A program made the translations under genes and the position numbers. 64,000 nucleotides of DNA, from assembly GCF_965230735.1 (NCBI RefSeq), contig NZ_OZ246016.1, positions 2,294,001-2,358,000 on the forward strand, in the 5' to 3' direction. Origin of the DNA: Motiliproteus sp965230735. Its GTDB lineage: Bacteria; Pseudomonadota; Gammaproteobacteria; Pseudomonadales; Balneatricaceae. Position 1 is the first letter of the stretch. Every line of letters starts with the position of its first letter. Positions 28,462-37,069 of the stretch are shown piece after piece. The notes under the pieces are model-generated. The model saw only the letters and a list, made by a program, of their open reading frames with translations, was not told the DNA's origin and ran no database searches.

Positions 28462-30225
28462 ATGCGTAGCCATTACTGTGGCAGCTTGAACGAAACTCTA
28501 ATCGACCAGACGGTTACACTCTGTGGTTGGGTCCATCGTCGCCGTGATCACGGTGGGGTTATTTTCCTGGACCTGCGGGACCGTGACGGTATCGCCCAGG
28601 TGGTATTCGATCCGGACACCGAAGAGCATTTCGAGCTGGCCGACAGTGTTCGCAACGAATTTGTGATCCAGGTGACTGGTCGTGTCCGTGCCCGTCCGGA
28701 AGGTACCGAAAACGCCGAGATGACCACCGGTAAGATCGAAGTGCTGGGTAAGGAGCTGGTGATCCTGAACAAGGCCGAGACGCCTCCGTTCCAGCTGGAT
28801 GATCACCAGACCGTCGGTGAAGATGTTCGTCTGAAATACCGCTACGTCGATCTGCGTCGACCCGAGATGCTGAACAAACTGCGTCTGCGTTCTCGGATCA
28901 CCAATAAGATCCGCAACTACCTCGACGATAACGGCTTCCTGGATATCGAAACCCCGATCCTGACCCGTGCCACGCCGGAAGGTGCCCGCGACTACCTGGT
29001 GCCGAGCCGTACCCACGAAGGTAGCTTCTTCGCACTGCCGCAGTCGCCGCAGCTGTTCAAGCAGCTGCTGATGGTGTCCGGCATGGACCGTTACTATCAG
29101 ATCGCCAAGTGCTTCCGTGACGAAGACCTGCGCGCCGACCGTCAGCCGGAATTCACTCAGATCGATATCGAGACCAGCTTCCTGGACGAAGAGCAGATCA
29201 TGGGCCTGACCGAAGGCATGATTCGGGAGCTGTTCCAGGACGTGCTGAGCGTTGACCTTGGCGACTTCCCGCAGATGCCGTACTCCGAAGCGATGGAAAA
29301 GTACGGTTCCGACAAGCCTGATCTGCGGATTCCGCTGCAGCTGGTTGACGTTAAGGACCTGATGGCCACCGTCGACTTCAAAGTCTTCGCCGGTCCCGCC
29401 AAAGACCCGAAAGGTCGTGTGACCGCGCTGAAGGTTCCGGGTGGTGCCAGCCTGACCCGTAAGCAGATCGACGAATACACCAAGTTTGTCGGTATCTATG
29501 GTGCCAAGGGTCTGGCCTGGATCAAGGTCAACGAGCTGGCCAAGGGCGTCGAAGGGCTGCAGTCGCCGATCGTTAAATTCCTGGGTGCTGACGTCTCATT
29601 GGCGCTGATGGAGCGGGTTGAAGCCAAAGACGGCGATATCGTCTTCTTCGGCGCTGACAGCGGCAAGGTGGTTACCGAAGCTTTGGGTGCGCTGCGCTGC
29701 AAGCTGGGTGAAGACCTGGACCTGTACACCTGTGAGTGGGCGCCATTGTGGGTTGTTGACTTCCCGATGTTCGAAGAGAACAGCGACGGTTCGCTGACCG
29801 CGCTGCACCACCCGTTCACCGCGCCGAGCTGTTCCGCTGAGGAGCTGAAAGCGGATCCGGAAGCGGCGCTGTCCCGTGCCTACGACATGGTATTGAATGG
29901 TTGTGAACTGGGCGGTGGTTCGGTCCGTATCCACGACCAGAAGATGCAGGAAACCGTGTTCGACGTGCTGAATATCTCCGAAGAGGAGCAGCAGGAGAAA
30001 TTCGGCTTCCTGCTGGATGCGTTGAAGTTTGGTGCGCCGCCCCATGGTGGTCTGGCCTTCGGCCTGGACCGTCTGGTGATGCTGATGACCGGTGCCAACT
30101 CGATCCGTGAAGTGATCGCGTTCCCGAAAACCCAGAGTGCAGCCTGTGTCATGACCGCTGCGCCGGGCGAAGTCAGCGCCACCCAGCTGCGCGAGCTGAA
30201 TATCCGCATCCGCAAGACGCCCTGA
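28462..30225 (+). CDS. aspS: aspartyl-tRNA synthetase
   Basis: A 587-aa class II tRNA synthetase charging tRNA with aspartate. An anticodon-binding OB domain (1-~105) precedes the catalytic domain with motif 2 (CFRDEDLRADRQPEFTQID), the bacterial insertion domain (~290-420) and motif 3 (GLAFGLDRLVML). His30 (RRRDHGG) and Gly81 (RPEG) are the residues found in the Pseudomonas enzyme, which also charges tRNA-Asn. This AspRS may therefore be non-discriminating and depend on GatCAB amidotransferase; that is inference. ATG 28462 follows AGGA. yebC lies 103 bp downstream; ruvC, often next, is absent. Confidence 0.97.
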   Translation: MRSHYCGSLNETLIDQTVTLCGWVHRRRDHGGVIFLDLRDRDGIAQVVFDPDTEEHFELADSVRNEFVIQVTGRVRARPEGTENAEMTTGKIEVLGKELVILNKAETPPFQLDDHQTVGEDVRLKYRYVDLRRPEMLNKLRLRSRITNKIRNYLDDNGFLDIETPILTRATPEGARDYLVPSRTHEGSFFALPQSPQLFKQLLMVSGMDRYYQIAKCFRDEDLRADRQPEFTQIDIETSFLDEEQIMGLTEGMIRELFQDVLSVDLGDFPQMPYSEAMEKYGSDKPDLRIPLQLVDVKDLMATVDFKVFAGPAKDPKGRVTALKVPGGASLTRKQIDEYTKFVGIYGAKGLAWIKVNELAKGVEGLQSPIVKFLGADVSLALMERVEAKDGDIVFFGADSGKVVTEALGALRCKLGEDLDLYTCEWAPLWVVDFPMFEENSDGSLTALHHPFTAPSCSAEELKADPEAALSRAYDMVLNGCELGGGSVRIHDQKMQETVFDVLNISEEEQQEKFGFLLDALKFGAPPHGGLAFGLDRLVMLMTGANSIREVIAFPKTQSAACVMTAAPGEVSATQLRELNIRIRKTP

Positions 30226-30328
30226 TCCGTTATCAAGGTTTAGGGCTGTGCCTGCGGAACCGGTTTTCGCAGGCTGTAACAAGAGATACCGGGCGGCAGA
30301 GGTCGCCCGCTGACAGAGGACAGTTTCT

Positions 30329-31069
30329 ATGGCAGGTCACAGTAAATGGGCCAACATCAAGCACCGTAAGGCGGCACAGGATGCCAAGCGGGGTAAGATT
30401 TTCACCAAACTGATCCGCGAGCTGGTCGTTGCCGCCAAAGAGGGCGGTGGCGAGATCGCCGATAATCCGCGTCTGCGACTGGCGGTCGACAAGGCGCTGG
30501 GCGCCAACATGAAGAAAGACACCATCGAGAAGGCGATCGCGCGCGGCGCCGGTGGTGGTGAAGGCGAAAACTACGATGAGCTGACCTATGAAGGTTACGC
30601 GCCGGGTGGTACCGCGATTCTGGTCGAGACCATGACCGATAACGTCAACCGCACGGTGTCTGAGGTTCGGGCTGCGTTCTCCAAGGCCGGTGGTAATCTG
30701 GGGACTTCCGGTTCTGTTGCTTATCTGTTCGACAAGAAGGGGCAGATCAGCTTCGAAGAGGGAGCCGACGAAGAGCAAATCATGGATATCGCGCTGGAGT
30801 CCGGTGCCGATGACGTGGTCACTAACGACGATGGTTCCATCGACGTGTTTACCGACCGTGCCGAATTCCTGAGCGTTAAAGCGGCGTTGGAAGAGGGTGG
30901 TTTAACGCCGGTCTTTGCCGAAGTTTCCATGATCCCGTCGACCACCAACGAGCTGGACGTTGAGGCGGCGCAGAAGCTGATCCGTCTGGTCGATGTGCTG
31001 GAAGATCTGGATGACGTTCAGAACGTCTACCACAACGCCGAAATCCCTGAAGAGGCGATGGAAGAGTAA
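30329..31069 (+). CDS. yebC: YebC/PmpR family protein
   Basis: A 246-aa protein of the YebC/PmpR family, with the standard MAGHSKWANIKHRKAAQDAKRG start and three-domain length. Members act as DNA-binding regulators, and recent work also implicates them in translation of difficult peptide stretches at the ribosome. The conserved central segment (YEGYAPGGTAILVE) and TDNVNRTVSEVR are present. AGAGGA precedes ATG 30329. Co-transcription with aspS is likely; a strong terminator follows. Confidence 0.95.
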   Translation: MAGHSKWANIKHRKAAQDAKRGKIFTKLIRELVVAAKEGGGEIADNPRLRLAVDKALGANMKKDTIEKAIARGAGGGEGENYDELTYEGYAPGGTAILVETMTDNVNRTVSEVRAAFSKAGGNLGTSGSVAYLFDKKGQISFEEGADEEQIMDIALESGADDVVTNDDGSIDVFTDRAEFLSVKAALEEGGLTPVFAEVSMIPSTTNELDVEAAQKLIRLVDVLEDLDDVQNVYHNAEIPEEAMEE

Positions 31070-31094
31070 ATCTTTCAGATTGCTGGATTCAGAA

Positions 31095-31129
31095 TAAAAA
31101 AAACCGCGGCAGTGACCGCGGTTTTTTTT
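31095..31129. terminator. bidirectional terminator between yebC and the chemoreceptor gene
   Basis: AACCGCGG-CAGTGA-CCGCGGTT is flanked by long A and T runs on both sides, so it works for yebC (+) and the converging MCP gene (-). Confidence 0.92.
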
Positions 31130-31140
31130 GGCTTCATAGT

Positions 31141-32934
31141 TTACTTGTCGTCCAGCAAACTGTCGGGTTTGAAGCCCATGATCAGATTGCCCCAGTGTTG
31201 GCCTTTGATGTAGATCGGCACGGCCAGGTCGTTGAGAATCTCTCCGGTATCCCGAATAAATGTTTGCAGCAGGAAGGGCTCGGTATTGACGGCTCGACGC
31301 TGTTCGGCGCGGTTTCCTTTGAAAATTCGCTGGTGCCGGCTCTTCATGTTATCGATGTTGAAGTCACCGGTCAGCGGTTGCGATACATGGCTGTGATGAA
31401 CCGGCAGATAGCAATTTTTGTCGATGGCCACCGCATAGATAAACTCCGGACACTTCTTGATAAAGGAGTCATAGAGCGGCTGCATTTTGCGCTCAATCGT
31501 ATCCAGATTGGCAATGCTGTATTTCTGCGGGTTGGTGTTGGGGATCGGCTTGTAGTTGTGGTCGAACAGGTTGACGCCCTGGCCGGCAAGCTCTTCGAAG
31601 GCCTGGGTTACCTGATCGCTCCATTGCCGTGCTTGAAGAATAATCCGCTCAAAGCCGCCGTAGCCGATGATAAAGCGCGATAGCAGTTCCTGGATCTGTT
31701 CGGTCGACAGCTCCAGTTCATCGGAGTAACCCTGAGAGCGATCGATATTGTCGCTGACCTGCTGGCTCAGCTCGCTGATCCGGGTAACGTGCTGGTGGGA
31801 CTCCCGGTTGGTGGCGGATAGCTCTTCAATGGCGGCGCTGATTTCGGTGAGCTGACTGTTAACGGTTTCGAAGTCCGACACCATTTTGTGGAATTGGACC
31901 GAGGTCGACTCGACGACCGTCTGAGTGCTGTTGGTGAACTCCTGAATTTCTTCGGTGCCCTGTTTGGTGTTGGCCACCAGTGAGGTCATCTGGGTGATGT
32001 TGGTGCCGATTTCGTCGGTCGCTTTGCTGACCTTCTGGGACAGATTACGAACTTCGTCGGCCACCACGGCGAATCCTCGACCATGCTCACCGGCCCGGGC
32101 AGCTTCGATGGCGGCATTGAGTGCCAGCAGGTTGGTCTGTTCCGAAAACTCCTGCACCATGCCGACGATGTTGGCGATATTGTCGGAGTTGGTCGACAGC
32201 TGGACGACGGTTTCGTGGAAGCTGCCCACCAGTGCGGTCACTTGCTGGATCTGCTCCACGACATGCTCGAGTTCCTTGACCGAAGCCTGAGCCTCGCGCA
32301 GGTTCTGGCTGTTCTGGTCGGCGATGGTGCTGGTGTGCTGCGCAATGCCATCAATGGCTTCGGTAGCCTGAGAGCTGGATTCGAACACAAATTTGGCGTG
32401 GTTCTCCTGCTCAATCACATTTTTATGGGCCTGGGTGATTACCTGGCTGAGCTGGGTCGACCCCAGCGCTACTTTGACACTGCGTCGGCGGATTTTGGCG
32501 ATGATTCCGCGCAGGTTGGTGGCAAATTCGTTATACCCTTCGGAGAGGTCGGCGATCTCGTCGTAAGTATCGACCGGAAGAGTCCGGGAGATATCGCCAT
32601 TCTGTTCGCTGATCGCGCGGAGTATGTCGGTGATGGTTTTGATCGGCCGCAGAAACAGGTGGCGCATAAAGAAGATCAGGAACAAGCAAGCACCAAGGCT
32701 GATCACCGCCAGAATGCTGATATAGAGACTGCTGTCATCGGCGATGGACTGGACCTGTTGCACCAGCACGTTGTCAGCGGGGAATTTCTCGAGCGCGTCC
32801 TGGATGGCGCTGTTGTTGCTGAAAAATAACCAGAGAATCAGCAGCTGCATCAACAGCAGGAACACCACATTGCCGACGATTTTTCGTGTCAGCGTGAAGA
32901 AAAAGCTTTTTTCGATATTCTTATAAAGGCTCAT
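31141..32934 (-). CDS. methyl-accepting chemotaxis protein with C-terminal sensor domain
   Basis: A 597-aa chemoreceptor. Two membrane helices (about 20-41 and 70-95) enclose only ~30 periplasmic residues, so there is no usual external ligand domain. A HAMP region and the long coiled-coil signalling hairpin follow; its tip EFSEQTNLLALNAAIEAARA is fully conserved. After the hairpin a ~150-residue globular domain runs to the end (NPQKYS, PVHHSH, LLQTFIRDTGEI, GQHWGNL). This resembles the cytoplasmic PAS/Cache-like module seen at the C-terminus of some Pseudomonas-type MCPs. It probably senses an internal signal. ATG 32934 has AGGAAG upstream. Not linked to che genes here. Confidence 0.92.
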   Translation of the reverse strand: MSLYKNIEKSFFFTLTRKIVGNVVFLLLMQLLILWLFFSNNSAIQDALEKFPADNVLVQQVQSIADDSSLYISILAVISLGACLFLIFFMRHLFLRPIKTITDILRAISEQNGDISRTLPVDTYDEIADLSEGYNEFATNLRGIIAKIRRRSVKVALGSTQLSQVITQAHKNVIEQENHAKFVFESSSQATEAIDGIAQHTSTIADQNSQNLREAQASVKELEHVVEQIQQVTALVGSFHETVVQLSTNSDNIANIVGMVQEFSEQTNLLALNAAIEAARAGEHGRGFAVVADEVRNLSQKVSKATDEIGTNITQMTSLVANTKQGTEEIQEFTNSTQTVVESTSVQFHKMVSDFETVNSQLTEISAAIEELSATNRESHQHVTRISELSQQVSDNIDRSQGYSDELELSTEQIQELLSRFIIGYGGFERIILQARQWSDQVTQAFEELAGQGVNLFDHNYKPIPNTNPQKYSIANLDTIERKMQPLYDSFIKKCPEFIYAVAIDKNCYLPVHHSHVSQPLTGDFNIDNMKSRHQRIFKGNRAEQRRAVNTEPFLLQTFIRDTGEILNDLAVPIYIKGQHWGNLIMGFKPDSLLDDK

Positions 32935-32973
32935 ACTGCTTCCTAGTTATTATGTTTCCAGCGACTTCGTTAC

Positions 32974-32989
32974 TGCATGGAAAGTGCCC
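32974..32989 (-). promoter_or_regulatory. possible sigma54-type promoter of the chemoreceptor gene
   Basis: On the minus strand GGGCAC-TTTCC-ATGCA matches TGGCAC-N5-TTGCA at 9 of 11 positions and keeps the GG-N10-GC spacing. It would start transcription near 32963, about 29 nt before the start codon. No flagellar sigma28 motif was seen. Confidence 0.35.
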
Positions 32990-33381
32990 TGTTCGGGGCA
33001 GCTTTGAGCTTCTGATGATATTCCCTTTAAATCAAGAGGGACTTTGCCCAATTACGACTTAAGGATATGTCTAATTAATCATCGGAACAGCGGTGCCAAA
33101 CTTTAGCCATTGATTCCAATGCTTAACGGCCAATTCCCGACGCTAACCCCCATCTCTCGATCCGGTTATGTGCTTGAGTCGCAGCGGTTGTTTCTCGGCT
33201 CGGCGGCTACCGAATAACATCTACCCCTGCAGAGTTTGGTTCTGTTGCTGGTCGAGAATGCAACAAGTTCCAGTCAAACCCTGGCAATGGGAGAGCGCCT
33301 GTTCGCCGATGGGTATGGCTGAAACGGATGGAGGGATGGGGTGTGAATCAGGGGATATCTTGGACATTGTAAGGAAAATAG
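32990..33381. other. intergenic stretch without recognised genes
   Basis: The gap between the MCP and the second csp gene is 636 bp in all. This part has no convincing coding sequence; reading frames such as 33168-33398 lack a ribosome site and family features. No RNA gene is recognised. Confidence 0.4.
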
Positions 33382-33410
33382 TGGGCAGATCGCGATAGTA
33401 ACGGTATAGT
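33382..33410 (+). promoter_or_regulatory. possible promoter of the second cold-shock gene
   Basis: TGGGCA (33382-33387), a 17-bp spacer and TATAGT (33405-33410) form a plausible sigma70 promoter. It would give a leader of about 155 nt, the long 5' untranslated region usual for csp genes. Confidence 0.38.
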
Positions 33411-33570
33411 CGGGATGTTTTGTCACGAAGACGTGCGAATCAGTATCGGTCGACCGTTCTATTGCGAGCTTTCTGATCCATCCTTGTTTGCCCTCTGCGT
33501 TAACGAAACGGTGCTGAACCGGATACGCCGGCTTGGCCCTAAGCACTATTTTTATCGAGAAAGAAAGACT

Positions 33571-33780
33571 ATGTCAGACAAGCAAACCGGAACAGTTAAG
33601 TGGTTTAACGACGAGAAAGGCTTCGGCTTCATCGAGCGTGAAAACGGTAAGGACCTGTTCGTACACTTCCGTTCCATCCTCGCTGAAGGTCGTCGCACTC
33701 TGCACGAAGGCCAAGCTGTTAGCTTTATCGAAGTTGAAGGCCAGAAAGGCCCTCAGGCAGACCAAGTTACTGTCCTGTAA
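33571..33780 (+). CDS. cold-shock domain protein, CspA family
   Basis: A 69-aa cold-shock protein with RNP1 (KGFGFI) and RNP2 (LFVHF), sharing TVKWFNDEKGFGFI with the copy at 13971. It differs in the middle (ENGKDLFVHFRSILAEGRRTL) and in SFIEVEGQKGPQADQVTVL. I start at ATG 33571; an in-frame upstream extension to 33415 lies in the presumed leader and has no family similarity. Ends at a terminator. Confidence 0.95.
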   Translation: MSDKQTGTVKWFNDEKGFGFIERENGKDLFVHFRSILAEGRRTLHEGQAVSFIEVEGQKGPQADQVTVL

Positions 33781-33845
33781 GATACTTTGATAACCCCGGT
33801 GTTGGCGGTTTCATAATCTTGTAGATTGCCGCTAAGACTTGAAAA

Positions 33846-33870
33846 AGCAGGTTTCGGCCTGCTTTTTTTT
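33846..33870 (+). terminator. terminator of the second cold-shock gene
   Basis: AGCAGG-TTTCGG-CCTGCT followed by seven T, 65 bp after the stop codon. Confidence 0.88.
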
Positions 33871-33897
33871 GGCTGTTTTGTACGGCATCCGGATCGC

Positions 33898-33903
33898 TAT
33901 AAT
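33898..33903 (+). promoter_or_regulatory. -10 box upstream of the M23 peptidase-bactofilin pair
   Basis: Perfect TATAAT 59 bp before the GTG start at 33963; the -35 region (GTTTTG, 17 bp upstream) is weak. Confidence 0.4.
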
Positions 33904-33962
33904 TCGATCTATTACCACCACCAAATCGACGCTACGTTTTGAATACCTGAGACGGCATCCCT

Positions 33963-34931
33963 GTGCGTAAACGTCTGCTAATCACCTTGACCACGGCCCG
34001 GGGCTCCCGGCAGTTGTCGCTCAATCTAGTTGCCCGCTGTCTGCTGCTGCTGTTTGTGCTGATGCTGTTGGCCAGCTTCTTTATCAGCAATGCGCTGTTG
34101 GTTAAAACCTCCGACGAACTCCATAGCCTGACCGCCGACTATCAGAAGCTCGGTAGCCTCTACACCGGTGTGCTGGGAAGTCACGAGACGGTCCAGACCG
34201 AGCTGGATAAATTGTCGCTCAATCTGACCAGTCTGGAACAGGAGCGAAATAGTCTGCAGCAGGTCAACGAGGCCTGGAGTCAGCCGCTTCGACAACTGGA
34301 GCTGGCCATGGGGCTGGAGCCTGCCGAGACGATGACCATCGAACGCAGTCAGCAACTGCAGCAGATGGCCAACGAGCGGCTGTTTATGCTGCACGGTATT
34401 CCCAATGGCTATCCGGTCAAGATGAAGCGACTGACGGACGGTTTCGGAATGCGCAAGCATCCGCTCACCGGCCAACGAAAGCATCATAATGGGGTCGATT
34501 TTCCGGTGGACACGGGCACCCCGATCTATGCGACTGCCGACGGGGCCGTGGAGTACGCCGGCTACCATAAAAAAAGTGGTTTCGGATACCTGGTGATTAT
34601 CAACCACAATTTCGGCTTCAAATCCTACTACGCCCATATGAAAAAACGGCCCAAAGTGCGCAGCGGCCAGTTGGTACGAAAGGGGGAGTTGATTGGTCAG
34701 AGTGGTAACTCGGGTAAATCTACCGGACCACACCTTCATTACGAAGTCCGCTATCTGTTCAAACCGCTGAATCCGGTTCCGTTTCTAAACTGGAGTTTGC
34801 ATAATTACGACCAGATCATGACACAGGAAAAGGCCGTCGCATGGGATGGTTTAAAAAAGATGCAGCCGCTGAACCAGCTGGCGCTGCCGTCACTATCATC
34901 GCCCGAGGACATAAGCTCAGCGGACAAATGA
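33963..34931 (+). CDS. M23 family metallopeptidase (LytM-type), membrane-anchored
   Basis: A 322-aa envelope protein. One N-terminal membrane helix (about 20-45, CLLLLFVLMLLASFFIS) precedes a coiled coil (~50-115, STLEQERN-type heptads) and a LytM peptidase domain (~155-275). Zinc ligands are visible in HHNGVDFPV (His, Asp) and HLHYEV (His-x-His), so it should be an active peptidoglycan endopeptidase in the periplasm. Start is GTG 33963 with weak GAG upstream. Its 3' end overlaps the bactofilin gene by 91 bp. M23-bactofilin pairs act together in cell shape in other bacteria, for example Helicobacter Csd1/CcmA. Confidence 0.92.
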   Translation: MRKRLLITLTTARGSRQLSLNLVARCLLLLFVLMLLASFFISNALLVKTSDELHSLTADYQKLGSLYTGVLGSHETVQTELDKLSLNLTSLEQERNSLQQVNEAWSQPLRQLELAMGLEPAETMTIERSQQLQQMANERLFMLHGIPNGYPVKMKRLTDGFGMRKHPLTGQRKHHNGVDFPVDTGTPIYATADGAVEYAGYHKKSGFGYLVIINHNFGFKSYYAHMKKRPKVRSGQLVRKGELIGQSGNSGKSTGPHLHYEVRYLFKPLNPVPFLNWSLHNYDQIMTQEKAVAWDGLKKMQPLNQLALPSLSSPEDISSADK

Positions 34932-35497
34932 GCCTCGATGGTAAGCTCCATATCGATGGTTTCTTCGAGGGCCATATCCGGACCCTGGACAGCATTACCA
35001 TCGGTCGTCGAGGCGAGGTCAGAGGCGTTGTTGAAGCGCGCCAGATCAGTGTCAGCGGCTTGCTCGATGCGGAAGTTCATTGCGATGAGCTGAATGTCGA
35101 GCGAGACGGTCGGGTTCGTGGGGTTGTTCATAGCCGTCAGATGTCGATCCACAAGCGCGGATGCTTTATCGGTGAGCGGGCGTTGACGGCCGATTCGTCG
35201 CTGATGACTCCGGGTCAACTGGAGCAACTGCATCCTGACAGCGTGTCGATCACTCCATCCCTGGTGCAGGATTCGTCGGTCATTGAACTACCCGCAGCCG
35301 TTCCTCTGGCCGAGGACGGTGCCGGGCCCTCGGACTCTGACTCGGGGTTGGGAGCCACCAAAGAGGGGCAGTTGACTCAGATGTTGGAGCAGATGCTGGG
35401 AGAGGTGCCGACGGTTGGCGATAAGGCCGGTACGCGAAAGGCGACCGGCACCCGTAAAGCGGACAAGACGGAGCCTGATTCCGATCCCGCTGATTGA
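34841..35497 (+). CDS. bactofilin
   Basis: A 218-aa polymer-forming cytoskeletal protein. A short N-terminus (MGWFKKDAAAEP) leads into the right-handed beta-helix DUF583 domain (~18-125), with the repeating pattern SLDGKLHIDGFFEGHI, ITIGRRGEVRGVV and LNVERDGRVRGVV. The C-terminal ~90 residues are disordered and charged. It forms filaments on the membrane without nucleotide. ATG 34841 has AAAGG about eight bases upstream and lies inside the M23 gene in the +2 frame, so 91 bp encode both proteins. Coupled translation is likely. Confidence 0.93.
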   Translation: MGWFKKDAAAEPAGAAVTIIARGHKLSGQMSLDGKLHIDGFFEGHIRTLDSITIGRRGEVRGVVEARQISVSGLLDAEVHCDELNVERDGRVRGVVHSRQMSIHKRGCFIGERALTADSSLMTPGQLEQLHPDSVSITPSLVQDSSVIELPAAVPLAEDGAGPSDSDSGLGATKEGQLTQMLEQMLGEVPTVGDKAGTRKATGTRKADKTEPDSDPAD

Positions 35498-35522
35498 GCT
35501 TTCCTGACGCTGATTCTAAAGG

Positions 35523-35546
35523 CCGCTTGAGCGGAAAGCGGTTTTC
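35523..35546 (+). terminator. probable terminator after the bactofilin gene
   Basis: CCGCTT-GAGCGGA-AAGCGG followed by TTTTCTT, 25 bp after the stop codon. Confidence 0.65.
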
Positions 35547-35662
35547 TTGCTGTTTTCATAGGGTTTTTTATCTCAAGCTGTAACGGATCTGACCCCGTTG
35601 CGTCTAGACTTCGTCTGTCCGCTAATGGGCAATCGATTTTATCCAGAAAGTAAGGGGAACCT

Positions 35663-37069
35663 ATGGATTACGCGTTACCGCTGCTGGTCGCCGTGGTGGC
35701 CTTGGGATCAGTGATGTTGAGCGCCAATGCTCGTCATCAAGGTGCTTTTTTCCGGGGGCAGTCGGCCGATGGTCAGGCGCCCGGATTGTTGACGTTGATC
35801 TTCTCCCAGGTCACAACCTGGGTGTTTGCCCGTTCATTGATGAATGCGGCTATCTTGGGCTTTTACTACGGCCTCTGGGGTACGCTGGCCTACGCCGCTT
35901 ACTACCTTTCCTTTCTTACCGGCGGCCGGATCATCGATAGCCTGCGTTTCGAGCACGGTTTTGACAGCGTACAGGATTTTCTACGGGCACGGTTCGGTCG
36001 CTGGGGAACCGGCTGCTATAACGTGGTCGTCGGAGTTCGTCTGATCAGCGAAGTATTCGCCAATCTGCTGGTTATCGGCCTGTTGTTCGGCGTCGCCGGC
36101 AGTCAGGGATATGTGCTGGCGATTGTCGGTTTTGCGCTGGTTACACTGTTCTATTCGATGCTGGGTGGATTGCGGGCCTCACTGCGCACCGACCTTTACC
36201 AGATGATGATCTTCCTGCTGGTGCTGGTGTTGCTACTGGCCTTGACCTTCAGCAGCGGTCATTTCGCCGTTGCCGACCTGATGTTCAAGCCGTTTGAGAT
36301 CGATGAGCCGGGTCCGATCCTGTTGTTGGTTGCCTTGCTGCAGGTTTGGTCTTACCCGATGCATGATCCGGTCATGATGGACCGTGGATTTCTGGCGGAC
36401 CGGAAAACCACCAGTAGCAGTTTCCTGCATGCGGCCTGGATCAGCAGTTTCTGTATTCTGGCATTCGGCTCTCTGGGTATCCTGGCCGGTGCCCATGCCG
36501 GCAGCGGCGAAGCCATGAATGAGGTGTTGACCCGTCTGCTGGGTGAGCTGCCGATGCTGGTGTTCAATATGGCGCTGGTGATCTCGGCGATGTCGACCCT
36601 CGATAGCACGCTATCCAGCTCGGCCAAACTGGTTGCGGTCGATATGGGCGTACTCAAGCCGGAGGTCCGAAACGGTCGTACGGTGATGGCGCTGTTTATG
36701 GCCTTGGGGCTTGGGTTTGTTTTCCTGGGAAACAAAGATCTGTTCAGTGCGGTGGCAGTCAGCGGGACGGCTTCCATGTACCTGGCCCCGGTTATTTTCT
36801 TTTCGCTTTGGGGTAAGCGCCGTGATATTCCGGTCTGGAGCTATCTGGTCAGCTTTGTCCTGGCGCTGGGTGGGGCGGTGCTCTACTTTACCGAGTCCTC
36901 CGGGTACAGCGCGCTGCTGGGCGATAGCCACAAGTACACCAAACTGTTGTGGATCTCGGCTGTCGTTCTGGTGGGTGGCTGCCTGGCCTTCTGGCTCGGT
37001 GGTTTGTTGACGCCCGCCAACCAGCCGCCGAAGTCTCGCAATAACGCCCTGGGTTCCGCTGCCGGATGA
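35663..37069 (+). CDS. sodium:solute symporter family protein
   Basis: A 468-aa inner-membrane protein with about 12-13 hydrophobic helices, of the SSS (SLC5-like) family. Visible family elements are the TTWVFARSLMNAAILGFYYG segment near residue 50 and MSTLDSTLSSSAKL near residue 310, which corresponds to the sodium-site helix. The solute is unknown. ATG 35663 follows a good AAGGGGAA. The stop codon overlaps the start of the next gene (ATGA at 37066-37069), so the transporter and the phosphatase-like protein are coupled. Confidence 0.88.
   Translation: MDYALPLLVAVVALGSVMLSANARHQGAFFRGQSADGQAPGLLTLIFSQVTTWVFARSLMNAAILGFYYGLWGTLAYAAYYLSFLTGGRIIDSLRFEHGFDSVQDFLRARFGRWGTGCYNVVVGVRLISEVFANLLVIGLLFGVAGSQGYVLAIVGFALVTLFYSMLGGLRASLRTDLYQMMIFLLVLVLLLALTFSSGHFAVADLMFKPFEIDEPGPILLLVALLQVWSYPMHDPVMMDRGFLADRKTTSSSFLHAAWISSFCILAFGSLGILAGAHAGSGEAMNEVLTRLLGELPMLVFNMALVISAMSTLDSTLSSSAKLVAVDMGVLKPEVRNGRTVMALFMALGLGFVFLGNKDLFSAVAVSGTASMYLAPVIFFSLWGKRRDIPVWSYLVSFVLALGGAVLYFTESSGYSALLGDSHKYTKLLWISAVVLVGGCLAFWLGGLLTPANQPPKSRNNALGSAAG

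Noticed and set aside
33168..33398. 76-aa frame between the chemoreceptor and csp genes
   Set aside because: No ribosome site, no family pattern, and it overlaps the proposed csp promoter.
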